Shown here in pieces: positions 51,659 to 59,509 of a stretch of 64,000 nt of DNA. Position numbers and translations under genes: made by a program. The notes below the pieces were generated by a model. The model saw only the letters and a program-made list of their open reading frames with translations, ran no database searches and was not told the DNA's origin. Each line of letters opens with the position of its first letter. Position 1 is the stretch's first letter. Source of the stretch: CAYSYM01 sp964435115 (GTDB lineage: Bacteria > Chloroflexota > UBA6077 > CF-72); contig CAYSYM010000011.1 of assembly GCA_964435115.1 (NCBI GenBank), positions 1 to 64,000 of the forward strand, read 5' to 3'.

Positions 51659-52819
51659 ATGGAGCGGTTCGGACGGCGACGGTTCATCGGCGCCCTGGCG
51701 GCGGCCACGTTGGTGCTCAGCGCCTGCGGTGGGGCCCAGCAGCCCGCGGCCGGCGGGCAGGGCGGGGTGAAGGAGGTGAAGATCGGCTTCTTCGGGCCGC
51801 TCACCGGCGACTCCGCCTCGGACGGCACGAGCGCCAAGAACGGCGCCGAGCTGGCGAGCGAGGAGCTGAATCGGACCAACGCGGTGCCCGGCGTGAGGCT
51901 CACGCTGGTGGCGTATGACGACCAGAACAAGGCCGAGCAGGCGACGAGCGTCGCCCAGAAGCTGATCGACCAGGACAAGGTCGTGGCGGTGGTGGGCGGC
52001 TCGTACAGCACGCCTTCGCGCGCGGCCGCGCCCATCTTCCAGCGCGCCAAGATCCCGGTGGTGGTGGCGTACGCCGTCCACCCGGAGATCACCAAGGCCG
52101 GCGACTACATCTTCCGCATCATCTATGTCGGCCAGATCCAGGGCAAGGCGATGGCCGAGTACGCCACCAAGAAGATGGGGCTGAAGAACATCGCCATGCT
52201 CCAGGTGGACAACGACTACGGCAAGAGCATCGCCGAGGGCTTCACCGAGGCGATGAAGGCCAACGGCGGCACGCTACCGGTCGCCCGCAGCTTCTCCATC
52301 GGCCAGAAGGACTTCACCCCGCTGCTCACGGCGGTGAAGGAGGCCAACCCCCAGGCGCTCTACCTGGTCACCTACTACACCGAGGGCGCGCTGCTGGTGC
52401 AGCAGGCCAAGCAGCTCGGGCTGACGATGCCAATCCTGGCCAGCGATGGCCTCGACTCGCCGAAGTTCCCGGAGCTGGTCGGCAAGGACGGCGAGGGGGT
52501 GATCCTCACCTCCGACTTCTCCCGCCAGGATCCTCGGCCGATGGTGCAGGAGTTCATCAGCGCCTACAAGGCGAGGTACGGCGGCACCCCGGACTTCATC
52601 GCCGCCTCGGCCTACGACGGCGTGCGGGTGATCGCCGAGGCGATGAAGCGGTCCGGCACCACGCCCGACCAGATCCGGGCCGGCCTGGCCCAAACGAAGG
52701 ACGTGGAGGGTGTGGCCGGCAAGGTGAGCTTCGACGAGAACCGCGAGGTGGTGAAGACCATTTTCATCGTCAAGGTGGAGAACGGGGAATTCGTCTACGT
52801 CGAAAAGGTTGACCTGTAG
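51659..52819 (+). CDS. Branched-chain-type ABC substrate-binding lipoprotein
   Basis: A 386-residue periplasmic-type binding protein of the LivJ/Leu-Ile-Val family. Signal peptide with lipobox L-S-A-C-G-G. Two Rossmann-like lobes: V-K-I-G-F-F-G-P-L-T-G-D-S-A and V-A-V-V-G-G-S-Y-S-T-P-S in the first, and A-M-L-Q-V-D-N-D-Y-G-K-S, A-S-A-Y-D-G-V-R-V in the second. The gene lies between hutU and hutI, so the ligand is more likely histidine or urocanate than leucine; that is inference. GGAAGGGAGG ribosome site. Confidence 0.93.
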   Translation: MERFGRRRFIGALAAATLVLSACGGAQQPAAGGQGGVKEVKIGFFGPLTGDSASDGTSAKNGAELASEELNRTNAVPGVRLTLVAYDDQNKAEQATSVAQKLIDQDKVVAVVGGSYSTPSRAAAPIFQRAKIPVVVAYAVHPEITKAGDYIFRIIYVGQIQGKAMAEYATKKMGLKNIAMLQVDNDYGKSIAEGFTEAMKANGGTLPVARSFSIGQKDFTPLLTAVKEANPQALYLVTYYTEGALLVQQAKQLGLTMPILASDGLDSPKFPELVGKDGEGVILTSDFSRQDPRPMVQEFISAYKARYGGTPDFIAASAYDGVRVIAEAMKRSGTTPDQIRAGLAQTKDVEGVAGKVSFDENREVVKTIFIVKVENGEFVYVEKVDL

Positions 52820-52825
52820 CGCCGA

Positions 52826-52861
52826 GGGCTGAGGGCGGAGGCGCGCCTCGGCCCTCAGCCC
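52826..52861 (+). repeat. Nested inverted repeat after the binding-protein gene
   Basis: GGGCTGAGGGC (52826-52836) and GCCCTCAGCCC (52851-52861) are exact inverted copies; the spacer holds the 12-base palindrome GAGGCGCGCCTC (52838-52849). It starts six bases after the stop. A partial terminator or mRNA stabiliser here would make more binding protein than permease. Confidence 0.7.
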
Positions 52862-52899
52862 CGGCGCCCGGCCCAACGACCCGAGACCTCCAGACTCCG

Positions 52900-53766
52900 A
52901 TGCTGCAGCAGCTCGCCAACGGCCTCACCATCGGCGTCGTCTACGCGCTCGTCGCCACGGGCCTCGCGCTGGTGTACGGCGTCCTGCGCGTGCTCCACTT
53001 CGCCCACGGCGGCGTCTACATGGTGGGCGCCTACACCGCCCTGGCGCTCATCGCCGGCCTGGGCCTCGCCTTCTGGCCCGCGCTCGCGCTCGCCCTGCTC
53101 GTGGCTGGGGTGCTCGGCGTCCTGGTGGAGCGGGTGGTGTACCGACCCCTGCGCGGCGCTTCCCCCATCGCCCCGCTCATCGCCGGGGCCGGCGTCTACA
53201 TCTTCCTCGAGGATGTGCTCCGCCGCCTCGGTGGACCGTACACCCGCCCGTTCCCGGCCGACTTCGTCGGCGCCCTTGCGCTAGGCCCGCTGCAGCTGAC
53301 GGCCAAGCAGGGGCTCGTGGTCGCCGCCAGCGTGGTGGGCCTGAGCCTGCTGGTGTTCCTCATCCGCGGCACCAAGATCGGCCTGGCGATGCAGGCGGTG
53401 GCGCAGGACCCTACCACCGCGGCGTCGATGGGCATCCCCGTGGACCGGGTGGTCGCGCTCAGCTTCTTCGTCGGCAGCGTCCTGGCCGGGCTGGCCGGGG
53501 TGCTGGTCGGCCTCTACTTCAACGCCGTGGACCCAACCATGGGCGCGCTGCCCGGCATGAAGGCGTTCGCCGTGGTCGTGCTCGGCGGCCTGGGCAGCGT
53601 GGCCGGCGCGGTGGTGGCGGCGCTGGCGCTGGGCGTGGCCGAGGCGCTGGTGACCGGCTACCTCGAGCTGCCGCTCGGGCGCGACGCCATCGCCTTCGTG
53701 CTGCTGATCGCGGCGCTGCTGTTCCGCCCGCAGGGGCTGTTCGGGCGGCACGCCGAGAAGGTGTAG
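52900..53766 (+). CDS. livH: Branched-chain-type ABC permease LivH
   Basis: A 288-residue permease with about eight helices. N-terminal L-A-N-G-L-T-I-G-V-V-Y-A-L-V-A-T-G-L-A-L-V-Y-G, then A-H-G-G-V-Y-M-V-G-A-Y, and the C-terminal A-V-V-V-L-G-G-L-G-S-V-A-G-A motif of LivH. ATG 52900. It forms the channel with LivM. Confidence 0.92.
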   Translation: MLQQLANGLTIGVVYALVATGLALVYGVLRVLHFAHGGVYMVGAYTALALIAGLGLAFWPALALALLVAGVLGVLVERVVYRPLRGASPIAPLIAGAGVYIFLEDVLRRLGGPYTRPFPADFVGALALGPLQLTAKQGLVVAASVVGLSLLVFLIRGTKIGLAMQAVAQDPTTAASMGIPVDRVVALSFFVGSVLAGLAGVLVGLYFNAVDPTMGALPGMKAFAVVVLGGLGSVAGAVVAALALGVAEALVTGYLELPLGRDAIAFVLLIAALLFRPQGLFGRHAEKV

Positions 53767-53803
53767 GGACGCCGTACTCGGGCTCGACAACTACGCGCTC
53801 AGC

Positions 53804-54655
53804 GTGGGCAGCGTGGCCGGCATCTGGGTGCTGCTGGCGCTCGGGCTGAACATCATCACCGGCTACGCCGGCCAGGTGAGCCTGGGCCACGCCGCCTTCT
53901 ACGCCTTCGGCGCCTACACCACCGCCATGCTGACCACCAACCTGGGCTGGCCGTGGCTGGTCACCGTGCCCCTGGCGGTGGTGGTGGCGGCGGTGCTGGG
54001 GGTGCTGCTGGGGCTGCCCAGCCTGCGGCTGCGCGAGGACTTCCTGGCCATCGTCACCCTGGGGCTGGGGCTGGTGACGCAGAGCCTGGCGCTGTACCTG
54101 CCGTTCACCGGCGGGTCGCTCGGCATCGGCGGCATCCCCTACCCGTCGCTGGGCGGCTTCACCTTCGACACCGCCACCTACTTCCTGATGGTCGCGGTGC
54201 TGGCCGCCCTCGGCGTGGCGCTCAGCCGGTGGCTGGCGCGCTCCTGGATCGGGCTGGGGTGGCGCGCGCTGCGCGACGACGAGCTGGCGGCCCGCGCCAT
54301 GGGGCTGAACGTGACGGCCCTGAAGGTGCTGGCGTTCGCCGTGGGGGCCGGCTACGCCGGGCTGGCCGGCGCCCTGCTGGCCCATTACCTCGGCTTCATC
54401 ATCGCGTACAACTTCGGCTTCGGCGAGAGCATCACGGCGCTCGCCATGGTCGTGGTCGGCGGGATGGGCACCATCCGCGGGCCGGTGGCCGGGGCGCTGC
54501 TGCTGGCGCTGGCGCCGGAGGTGTTTCGTCCCCTGGCCGACTACCGCATGACGATCTACGGGGCGCTGATCGCGGCCGTCATGGTGCTGCAGCCGGGTGG
54601 CCTGCTCGGCGAGCGGTCGTGGCTGGCGCGGCGGCTGCGAGGGCGGCGTGGCTGA
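53804..54655 (+). CDS. livM: Branched-chain-type ABC permease LivM
   Basis: 283 residues from GTG 53804: A-L-G-L-N-I-I-T-G-Y-A-G-Q-V-S-L-G-H-A-A-F-Y is the LivM signature, V-V-G-G-M-G-T-I-R-G-P-V-A-G-A the C-terminal one. The frame upstream (L-D-N-Y-A-L-S-V-G) looks coding but has no start codon before the livH stop region, so the N terminus is slightly short or begins at a codon I cannot identify. It overlaps livG by eight bases. Confidence 0.88.
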   Translation: MGSVAGIWVLLALGLNIITGYAGQVSLGHAAFYAFGAYTTAMLTTNLGWPWLVTVPLAVVVAAVLGVLLGLPSLRLREDFLAIVTLGLGLVTQSLALYLPFTGGSLGIGGIPYPSLGGFTFDTATYFLMVAVLAALGVALSRWLARSWIGLGWRALRDDELAARAMGLNVTALKVLAFAVGAGYAGLAGALLAHYLGFIIAYNFGFGESITALAMVVVGGMGTIRGPVAGALLLALAPEVFRPLADYRMTIYGALIAAVMVLQPGGLLGERSWLARRLRGRRG

Positions 54656-55418
54656 CGGGCGGGCGCCGGTGCTGGAGGTGGAGCGGCTCACCCGCCGCTT
54701 CGGTGGGCTGGCCGCGCTGTCCGAGGTGAGCTTCGCGGTCCGCGAGGGCAGTGTCACCTCGCTCATCGGGCCCAACGGCGCCGGCAAGACCACCCTCTTC
54801 AACGTCGTCACCGGGCTGGTGGACCCGACCAGCGGCCGGGTGCGCTTCCTGGGCCAGGACGTGACCGGCTGGCCGCCCCACCGCCTGGCCCGGGCCGGCC
54901 TGGCGCGCACCTTCCAAAACCTCCGCCTCTTCGGCACCCTCACCGCCCGCGAGAACGTGATCGCCGCCCTCGGCGCGCGGCTGAACCGCGGCCTCTTCGC
55001 CGGCCTGCGGCGCGACGACGACCCGACCCTGGTGAAGCGCGCCGACGAGCTGCTCGCCTTCACCGGGCTAGCCGCGCACGCCCGCGAGCCGGCGCGCGAC
55101 CTGCCCTACGGCCTCCAGCGGCGGCTGGAGCTCGCCCGCGCCATCGCGCTCGAGCCGCGGCTGCTACTGCTGGACGAGCCGACGGCCGGGCTGGTGCCGG
55201 CCGAGATCGACGAGCTGCTCGCCCTGATCGACTCCCTGCGCGAGCGCGGCGCCACCGTGCTGCTGATCGAGCACAACATGGGGCTGGTGATGGGCCACAG
55301 CGACCATGTCGTGGTGCTCGACCACGGCGCCAAGATCGCCGAGGGCGACCCGCGCGCCGTCAGCGCCGACCCGCGCGTGATCGAGGCGTACCTGGGCCGC
55401 GACGAGGCGGTGGCGTGA
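54648..55418 (+). CDS. livG: Branched-chain-type ABC ATPase LivG
   Basis: 256-residue ATPase. Walker A G-P-N-G-A-G-K-T-T, the LivG-specific A-R-T-F-Q-N-L-R-L-F, a signature motif L-P-Y-G-L-Q-R-R (degenerate L-S-G-G-Q), Walker B L-L-L-L-D-E-P and the H-loop I-E-H-N-M. GTG 54648 gives V-A-D-G-R-A-P-V-L-E-V as N terminus. Confidence 0.93.
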   Translation: MADGRAPVLEVERLTRRFGGLAALSEVSFAVREGSVTSLIGPNGAGKTTLFNVVTGLVDPTSGRVRFLGQDVTGWPPHRLARAGLARTFQNLRLFGTLTARENVIAALGARLNRGLFAGLRRDDDPTLVKRADELLAFTGLAAHAREPARDLPYGLQRRLELARAIALEPRLLLLDEPTAGLVPAEIDELLALIDSLRERGATVLLIEHNMGLVMGHSDHVVVLDHGAKIAEGDPRAVSADPRVIEAYLGRDEAVA

Positions 55419-56134
55419 CCGGGCCGCTCCTCCGCGTCGAAGGGCTGGTCGTCCGCTACGACCGGGTGGAGGCGCTGCACGGCATCTCGCTGGCCGTTGG
55501 CGCGGGCGAGCTGGTGGCGATCATCGGCGCCAACGGGGCCGGCAAGACCACCACCCTGCGGGCGATCGCCGGCCAGATCCCCGTCGCCGCCGGCCGCGTC
55601 ACCCTGGGCGGTCGTGATGTTACCCGGCTGTCGTCCCACGAGCGCGCACGGCTCGGCATCGCCCTGGTGCCCGAGGGCCGCAGGGTGTTCCCGCGCCTCA
55701 CGGTCGAGCAGAACCTGCGCGTGGGCGCCTACACCCGTCGGGACGGGTCGGTGGCGGCCGATCTCCAGCGCATGCGCGCCCTGTTCCCGATCCTCGGCGA
55801 GCGGGCCGACCAGCCGGCCGGCACCCTCTCCGGCGGCGAGCAGCAGATGCTCGCCATCGCCCGCGCGCTGATGGCGCGGCCCCGCATCGTGCTGATGGAC
55901 GAGCCGAGCATGGGGCTGGCCCCCCGCGTGGTGGCCAGCATCTACGAGACGATCGCCGGGCTGAAGCGCGAGGGCGCCACCATCCTGCTGGTGGAGCAGA
56001 ACGCCCGCAAGGCGCTGCAGGTGGCCGACCGCGGCTACGTGCTGGAGGCCGGCCGCCTCATCCTGGAGGCGCCGGCCGGGGAGCTGGCGGCCGATCCGCG
56101 CGTCCGGCGGGCGTACCTGGGGCTGCACGCGTGA
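55415..56134 (+). CDS. livF: Branched-chain-type ABC ATPase LivF
   Basis: 239-residue ATPase. Walker A G-A-N-G-A-G-K-T-T, signature L-S-G-G-E-Q-Q-M-L, Walker B I-V-L-M-D-E-P-S-M-G-L, H-loop V-E-Q-N-A; P-E-G-R-R-V-F-P-R-L-T-V-E-Q-N-L is the LivF mark. GTG start overlaps the livG stop, and its stop overlaps hutI, both by four bases. Confidence 0.94.
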   Translation: MTGPLLRVEGLVVRYDRVEALHGISLAVGAGELVAIIGANGAGKTTTLRAIAGQIPVAAGRVTLGGRDVTRLSSHERARLGIALVPEGRRVFPRLTVEQNLRVGAYTRRDGSVAADLQRMRALFPILGERADQPAGTLSGGEQQMLAIARALMARPRIVLMDEPSMGLAPRVVASIYETIAGLKREGATILLVEQNARKALQVADRGYVLEAGRLILEAPAGELAADPRVRRAYLGLHA

Positions 56135-57405
56135 GCCGGCCGCGCGCCAGCCTGCTGGTGGAGCACGCCGCCGAGCTGGTGACGGTGGCGGATGGCCACC
56201 CCGGCCCGTTCGCCGGTCCGCGCCAGGCGGAGCTGGGGATCGTGCGCGACGGCGCGCTGGCGGCCGGGCCGGACGGGCGCATCCTGGCCGTCGGCCCCAC
56301 CGCGGCCGTCCGGGGGGCGGCGGAGCCGGCGCCGGGTGCCCGCGTGCTCGACGCCCGCGGCCGGTGCGTGCTGCCCGGCTTCGTGGACGCCCACACCCAC
56401 GCCGTCTTCGCCGGCGACCGCGCCGAGGAGCTGGCCGAGCGGCTGCGGGGCGCCGACTACCTGGCGATCCTGGCCGCCGGCGGCGGCATCCTGAGCACCG
56501 TCCGCGCCACCCGGGCGGCGTCCGAGGAGGCGCTGCTCACCCGCGCGGCCGGCTTCCTGGACGAGATGCTGCGCCACGGCACCACCTCCGTCGAGATCAA
56601 GAGCGGCTACGGGCTGTCGGTGACGGACGAGCTGAAGCTGCTGCGCGTGGCGCGCCGGCTGGGGGAGCGCGGGCCGCAGACGGTCGTGGCCACCGTGCTG
56701 GGGGCGCACGCCGTGCCGCCCGAGTGGCGCCACCACCCGGACGGCTACGTGGCGCTGGTGACGGACGAGCTGCTGCCGCGCGTGGCCGCCGAGGGGCTGG
56801 CACGCTTCTGCGACGTGTTCTGCGAGCACGGCGTGTTCACCGTGGAGCAGAGCCGGCGGGTGCTGGCGGCGGGCCTGCGGCTCGGGCTGCGGCCGAAGCT
56901 GCACGCCGAGCAGAAGTCGGCGTTCGGTGGGACGCGGCTCGCGGCCGAGCTGGGCGCCGTCTCGGCCGACCACCTCGAGCACGCCACGCCGGAGGATGCC
57001 GCCGCGCTGGCCGCGACCGGCACGGTCGCCGTGCTGCTGCCGGGCGCGGCGTTCGTGCTGGGCGAGGAGCGCCAGGCGCCGGCCCGGGCGCTGGTGGAGG
57101 CCGGCGTGCCGATGGCGCTGGCCACTGACTTCAACCCCGGCACCTGCCCCATCGTCTCCCTGCCGCTGGTGCTCGGGCTGGCCTGCCTGCGCCGCCTGCT
57201 CACACCCGCCGAGGCGGTGGTGGCAGCCACCCGCAACGCTGCCCACGCCATCGGGCTCGGCGACGAGCGGGGCAGCCTGGAGGTGGGCAAGCGCGCCGAC
57301 CTCGTGGTGCTGGACGCCCCGTCGCACGGCCACCTGCCGTACTGGTTCGGCCGCAACCTCGTCCAGGCGGTGGTGAAGGACGGGAGGGTGGTGTGGTCCG
57401 TCTGA
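56131..57405 (+). CDS. hutI: Imidazolonepropionase
   Basis: A 424-residue amidohydrolase that opens the imidazolone ring to N-formimidoylglutamate. P-G-F-V-D-A-H-T-H-A-V-F-A-G-D-R is the metal motif; I-K-S-G-Y-G-L, T-V-L-G-A-H-A-V-P, H-A-E-Q-K-S and A-T-D-F-N-P-G-T are diagnostic. The GTG start is coupled to livF, so the transporter and pathway enzymes form one transcription unit. Confidence 0.95.
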   Translation: MSRPRASLLVEHAAELVTVADGHPGPFAGPRQAELGIVRDGALAAGPDGRILAVGPTAAVRGAAEPAPGARVLDARGRCVLPGFVDAHTHAVFAGDRAEELAERLRGADYLAILAAGGGILSTVRATRAASEEALLTRAAGFLDEMLRHGTTSVEIKSGYGLSVTDELKLLRVARRLGERGPQTVVATVLGAHAVPPEWRHHPDGYVALVTDELLPRVAAEGLARFCDVFCEHGVFTVEQSRRVLAAGLRLGLRPKLHAEQKSAFGGTRLAAELGAVSADHLEHATPEDAAALAATGTVAVLLPGAAFVLGEERQAPARALVEAGVPMALATDFNPGTCPIVSLPLVLGLACLRRLLTPAEAVVAATRNAAHAIGLGDERGSLEVGKRADLVVLDAPSHGHLPYWFGRNLVQAVVKDGRVVWSV

Positions 57406-58391
57406 GCCCCGAGGCCGAGGCGCTGCTCGTACCGGCCGGCACCGCCGCGGCCCCCTGGGACCCGAACGACCGCCTGCTGGGCCAGGTGGTGCGGGACTGG
57501 CGGACCGCCGACGCGCTCGACGTGGGCATCCTCGGCGTGCCGTTCGACACCGCCATCTTCGGTCGGCGCGGCGCTCGCTTCGGGCCGGCCGCCATCCGCG
57601 CCGCGCTCTACCGCGCCTACACCTGGGGCGGCGACCTGGGCGTGGACCTCGCCGACGGCCCGCGCCTGGCCGACTTCGGCGACGTGCGGGTGGCGCACAC
57701 CAGCGTCGAGCGGACCCATGACCGGCAGCGGGGGGTGGTGGCGGCGGTGGCCGGCGCGGGGGTGCTCCCGTGCGTGCTAGGCGGCGACAACAGCACCTCG
57801 TTCGCCAGCATCGCCGGGGTGGCGGACGCCGTCGGCGGACCGCTCGGGCTGATGGTGCTCGACGCCCACCACGACCTGCGCGAGACGCACGACGGGGAGG
57901 TGAGCAGCGGCACGCCCTACCGGCGGGTGCTGGAGCTGCCCGGCGCCCCGGTACGCCCCGAGCACGTGGTGGAGGTGGGCATCGCCCCCTTCCGCAATAG
58001 CCGCTACTACGCCGACTACGCCCGCGCTCAGGGGATTCGCATCATCTCGGCCCGCCAGGTACACCGCGGCGGGCCGGACGTGGCCGCCCGCGAGGCGCTG
58101 GCCCTGGCCACGGCGGCGCCCGGCGGCCGCTTCTTCCTGAGCGTAGACCTGGACGTGTGCGACCCGGCCTTCGCGCCGGGCACCAGCGCCCACAGCCCCG
58201 GCGGCCTCACCCCCTTCGAACTGCTGGAGCTGGTGCTGGCGCTGGCGTCGCAGCCCGGCTGCGTCGGCTTCGACCTGACCGAGACCGCGCCCCCGCTGGA
58301 TGTGCAGACCGCCGCCAGCTCGCTGGCGGCGACGGTCGTGCTCTACTTCCTGGCCGGCCGCGCCCTCGCCCGCCAGGCTCCGGCCGAGTAG
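57393..58391 (+). CDS. hutG: Formimidoylglutamase (arginase family)
   Basis: This 332-residue Mn-dependent ureohydrolase cleaves formimidoylglutamate to glutamate and formamide. Metal motifs: L-G-G-D-N-S-T-S (His of the usual G-G-D-H replaced by Asn), V-L-D-A-H-H-D-L-R and S-V-D-L-D-V-C-D-P-A-F-A-P-G. GTG 57393 follows GGGAGGG and overlaps hutI by 13 bases. Alternative agmatinase function is unlikely in this operon. The Asn for His exchange is seen in some HutG-like proteins and should be checked. Confidence 0.9.
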   Translation: MVRLSPEAEALLVPAGTAAAPWDPNDRLLGQVVRDWRTADALDVGILGVPFDTAIFGRRGARFGPAAIRAALYRAYTWGGDLGVDLADGPRLADFGDVRVAHTSVERTHDRQRGVVAAVAGAGVLPCVLGGDNSTSFASIAGVADAVGGPLGLMVLDAHHDLRETHDGEVSSGTPYRRVLELPGAPVRPEHVVEVGIAPFRNSRYYADYARAQGIRIISARQVHRGGPDVAAREALALATAAPGGRFFLSVDLDVCDPAFAPGTSAHSPGGLTPFELLELVLALASQPGCVGFDLTETAPPLDVQTAASSLAATVVLYFLAGRALARQAPAE

Positions 58392-58617
58392 CGTCCTCAC
58401 GCGCCCGCGGGGCGCAACGGGCGTGGCAGGGGCTCCCCGTGCTCGTGGCGGCCAGGCCGCCTCTCCCGCCTTCAGCTCACCCCTGGCACCAGGGTCGGCT
58501 AGTTCTCACAATGTCGTGGGCCGTGAAGTGCCTGAGGACGGTGCCGGGGGCGTGGAACACCTGCAGCGTATCCAGTTGCCCGGTGCCCGGGTGCACCTGG
58601 TTGGTGGCGCCGGTGGC

Positions 58618-59031
58618 TCAGCCGCTCGGTCGGACAGTGCGCAGACCGGCGAGTCGGGCGGCCGCGGCCTGGCGTTCGTCGTAGCTGACGAAGGCGTCGA
58701 GAGGGGAGAGGTCGACGGCAGCGGCGATGTGGATCGCGTCGAGCGCTCGGAGGGCCGGTTCTGCGAGCGCGCCGGCGGCGGCGAGCAGGCCTCGGTCGAG
58801 AGGGCACAGTGCGAGCGCCTCGAGTGTCTCGCCGGCGCGCTCGATGAGGAGATCGAGTGGCAGACGAGGGTCGTGCGCTGCCGCGCGTCTGATGGCACGG
58901 GGCACCTCGGTGAGCACGAGCTCACAGGAGACGAGGTCGGCGTTGGCGAGGAAGGCGCGCAAGGCCGCGCTCTCAGGCTCGTTGCGCACCAGCTTCACGA
59001 GTGCCGAGGCGTCGGCGTAGAAGAGCGGCAC
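58618..59031 (-). CDS. VapC-type PIN domain toxin (intact)
   Basis: A 137-residue PIN RNase: Y-A-D-A-S-A-L-V-K-L (Asp7), V-L-T-E-V-P-R-A-I (Glu), A-L-D-A-I-H-I-A-A-A (Asp) and F-V-S-Y-D-E-R-Q (Asp) give the acidic active site. GTG start follows the antitoxin stop by one base. Between hutG and this gene, bases 58392-58617 hold no feature that I can see. Confidence 0.9.
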   Translation of the reverse strand: MPLFYADASALVKLVRNEPESAALRAFLANADLVSCELVLTEVPRAIRRAAAHDPRLPLDLLIERAGETLEALALCPLDRGLLAAAGALAEPALRALDAIHIAAAVDLSPLDAFVSYDERQAAAARLAGLRTVRPSG

Positions 59032-59032
59032 C

Positions 59033-59305
59033 TCAGCGCTGGCCGCGGATCCCGTCGAGCGCGCGGCTGAGGGCGTCGGGGGCGCCTTCGAGCTGGAGAG
59101 GCTCGGGCAGCCCGCGGCGGATCGGGCGCGAGACGCGCCCCTCGGCGATCAGCCGATCGAGATCCGCGCCGCTCGTCGCCGGTGGCCCGAGCTCCGCGAC
59201 CGGCCGGTGGCGATCGGTGACGATCAGTCGTTCGCCGCGCTCGACGCGTCGCAGATAACGGCTGAGGTTCTGGCGCAGCTCGGCGACTCCGACCATTTGT
59301 GACAT
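59033..59305 (-). CDS. Phd/YefM-type antitoxin
   Basis: 90-residue partner of the PIN toxin. V-G-V-A-E-L-R-Q-N-L-S-R-Y-L-R-R-V-E-R-G-E-R-L-I-V-T and P-V-A-E-L-G-P-P are the Phd/YefM DNA-binding fold. The C-terminal part (L-D-R-L-I-A-E-G-R-V) contacts the toxin. ATG 59305 or 59296 are both possible starts; the frame upstream is not conserved. Confidence 0.88.
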   Translation of the reverse strand: MSQMVGVAELRQNLSRYLRRVERGERLIVTDRHRPVAELGPPATSGADLDRLIAEGRVSRPIRRGLPEPLQLEGAPDALSRALDGIRGQR

Positions 59306-59509
59306 GTACGCAAAGGTAGCAGATCGGGCGAACGGGTGTCTGCAGGACAACCAAACGTGTCCATGCCCGAGGGGCACCACCGCGGATGAAGTGGCCTTTT
59401 CGGAGTAGACCCTACCCCCTGGCACCGGCCGCTTCGCGCGCTACCCTGAGCAGGTGCAGCGCGAGCAGACAACGAGCGCCAGCACGAGGGCTGCTGGAGC
59501 GGCTGCCTG

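Noticed and set aside
58392..58617. Possible terminator or small gene between hutG and the PIN toxin
   Set aside because: Only weak GC-rich complementarity and no coding frame with plausible composition.
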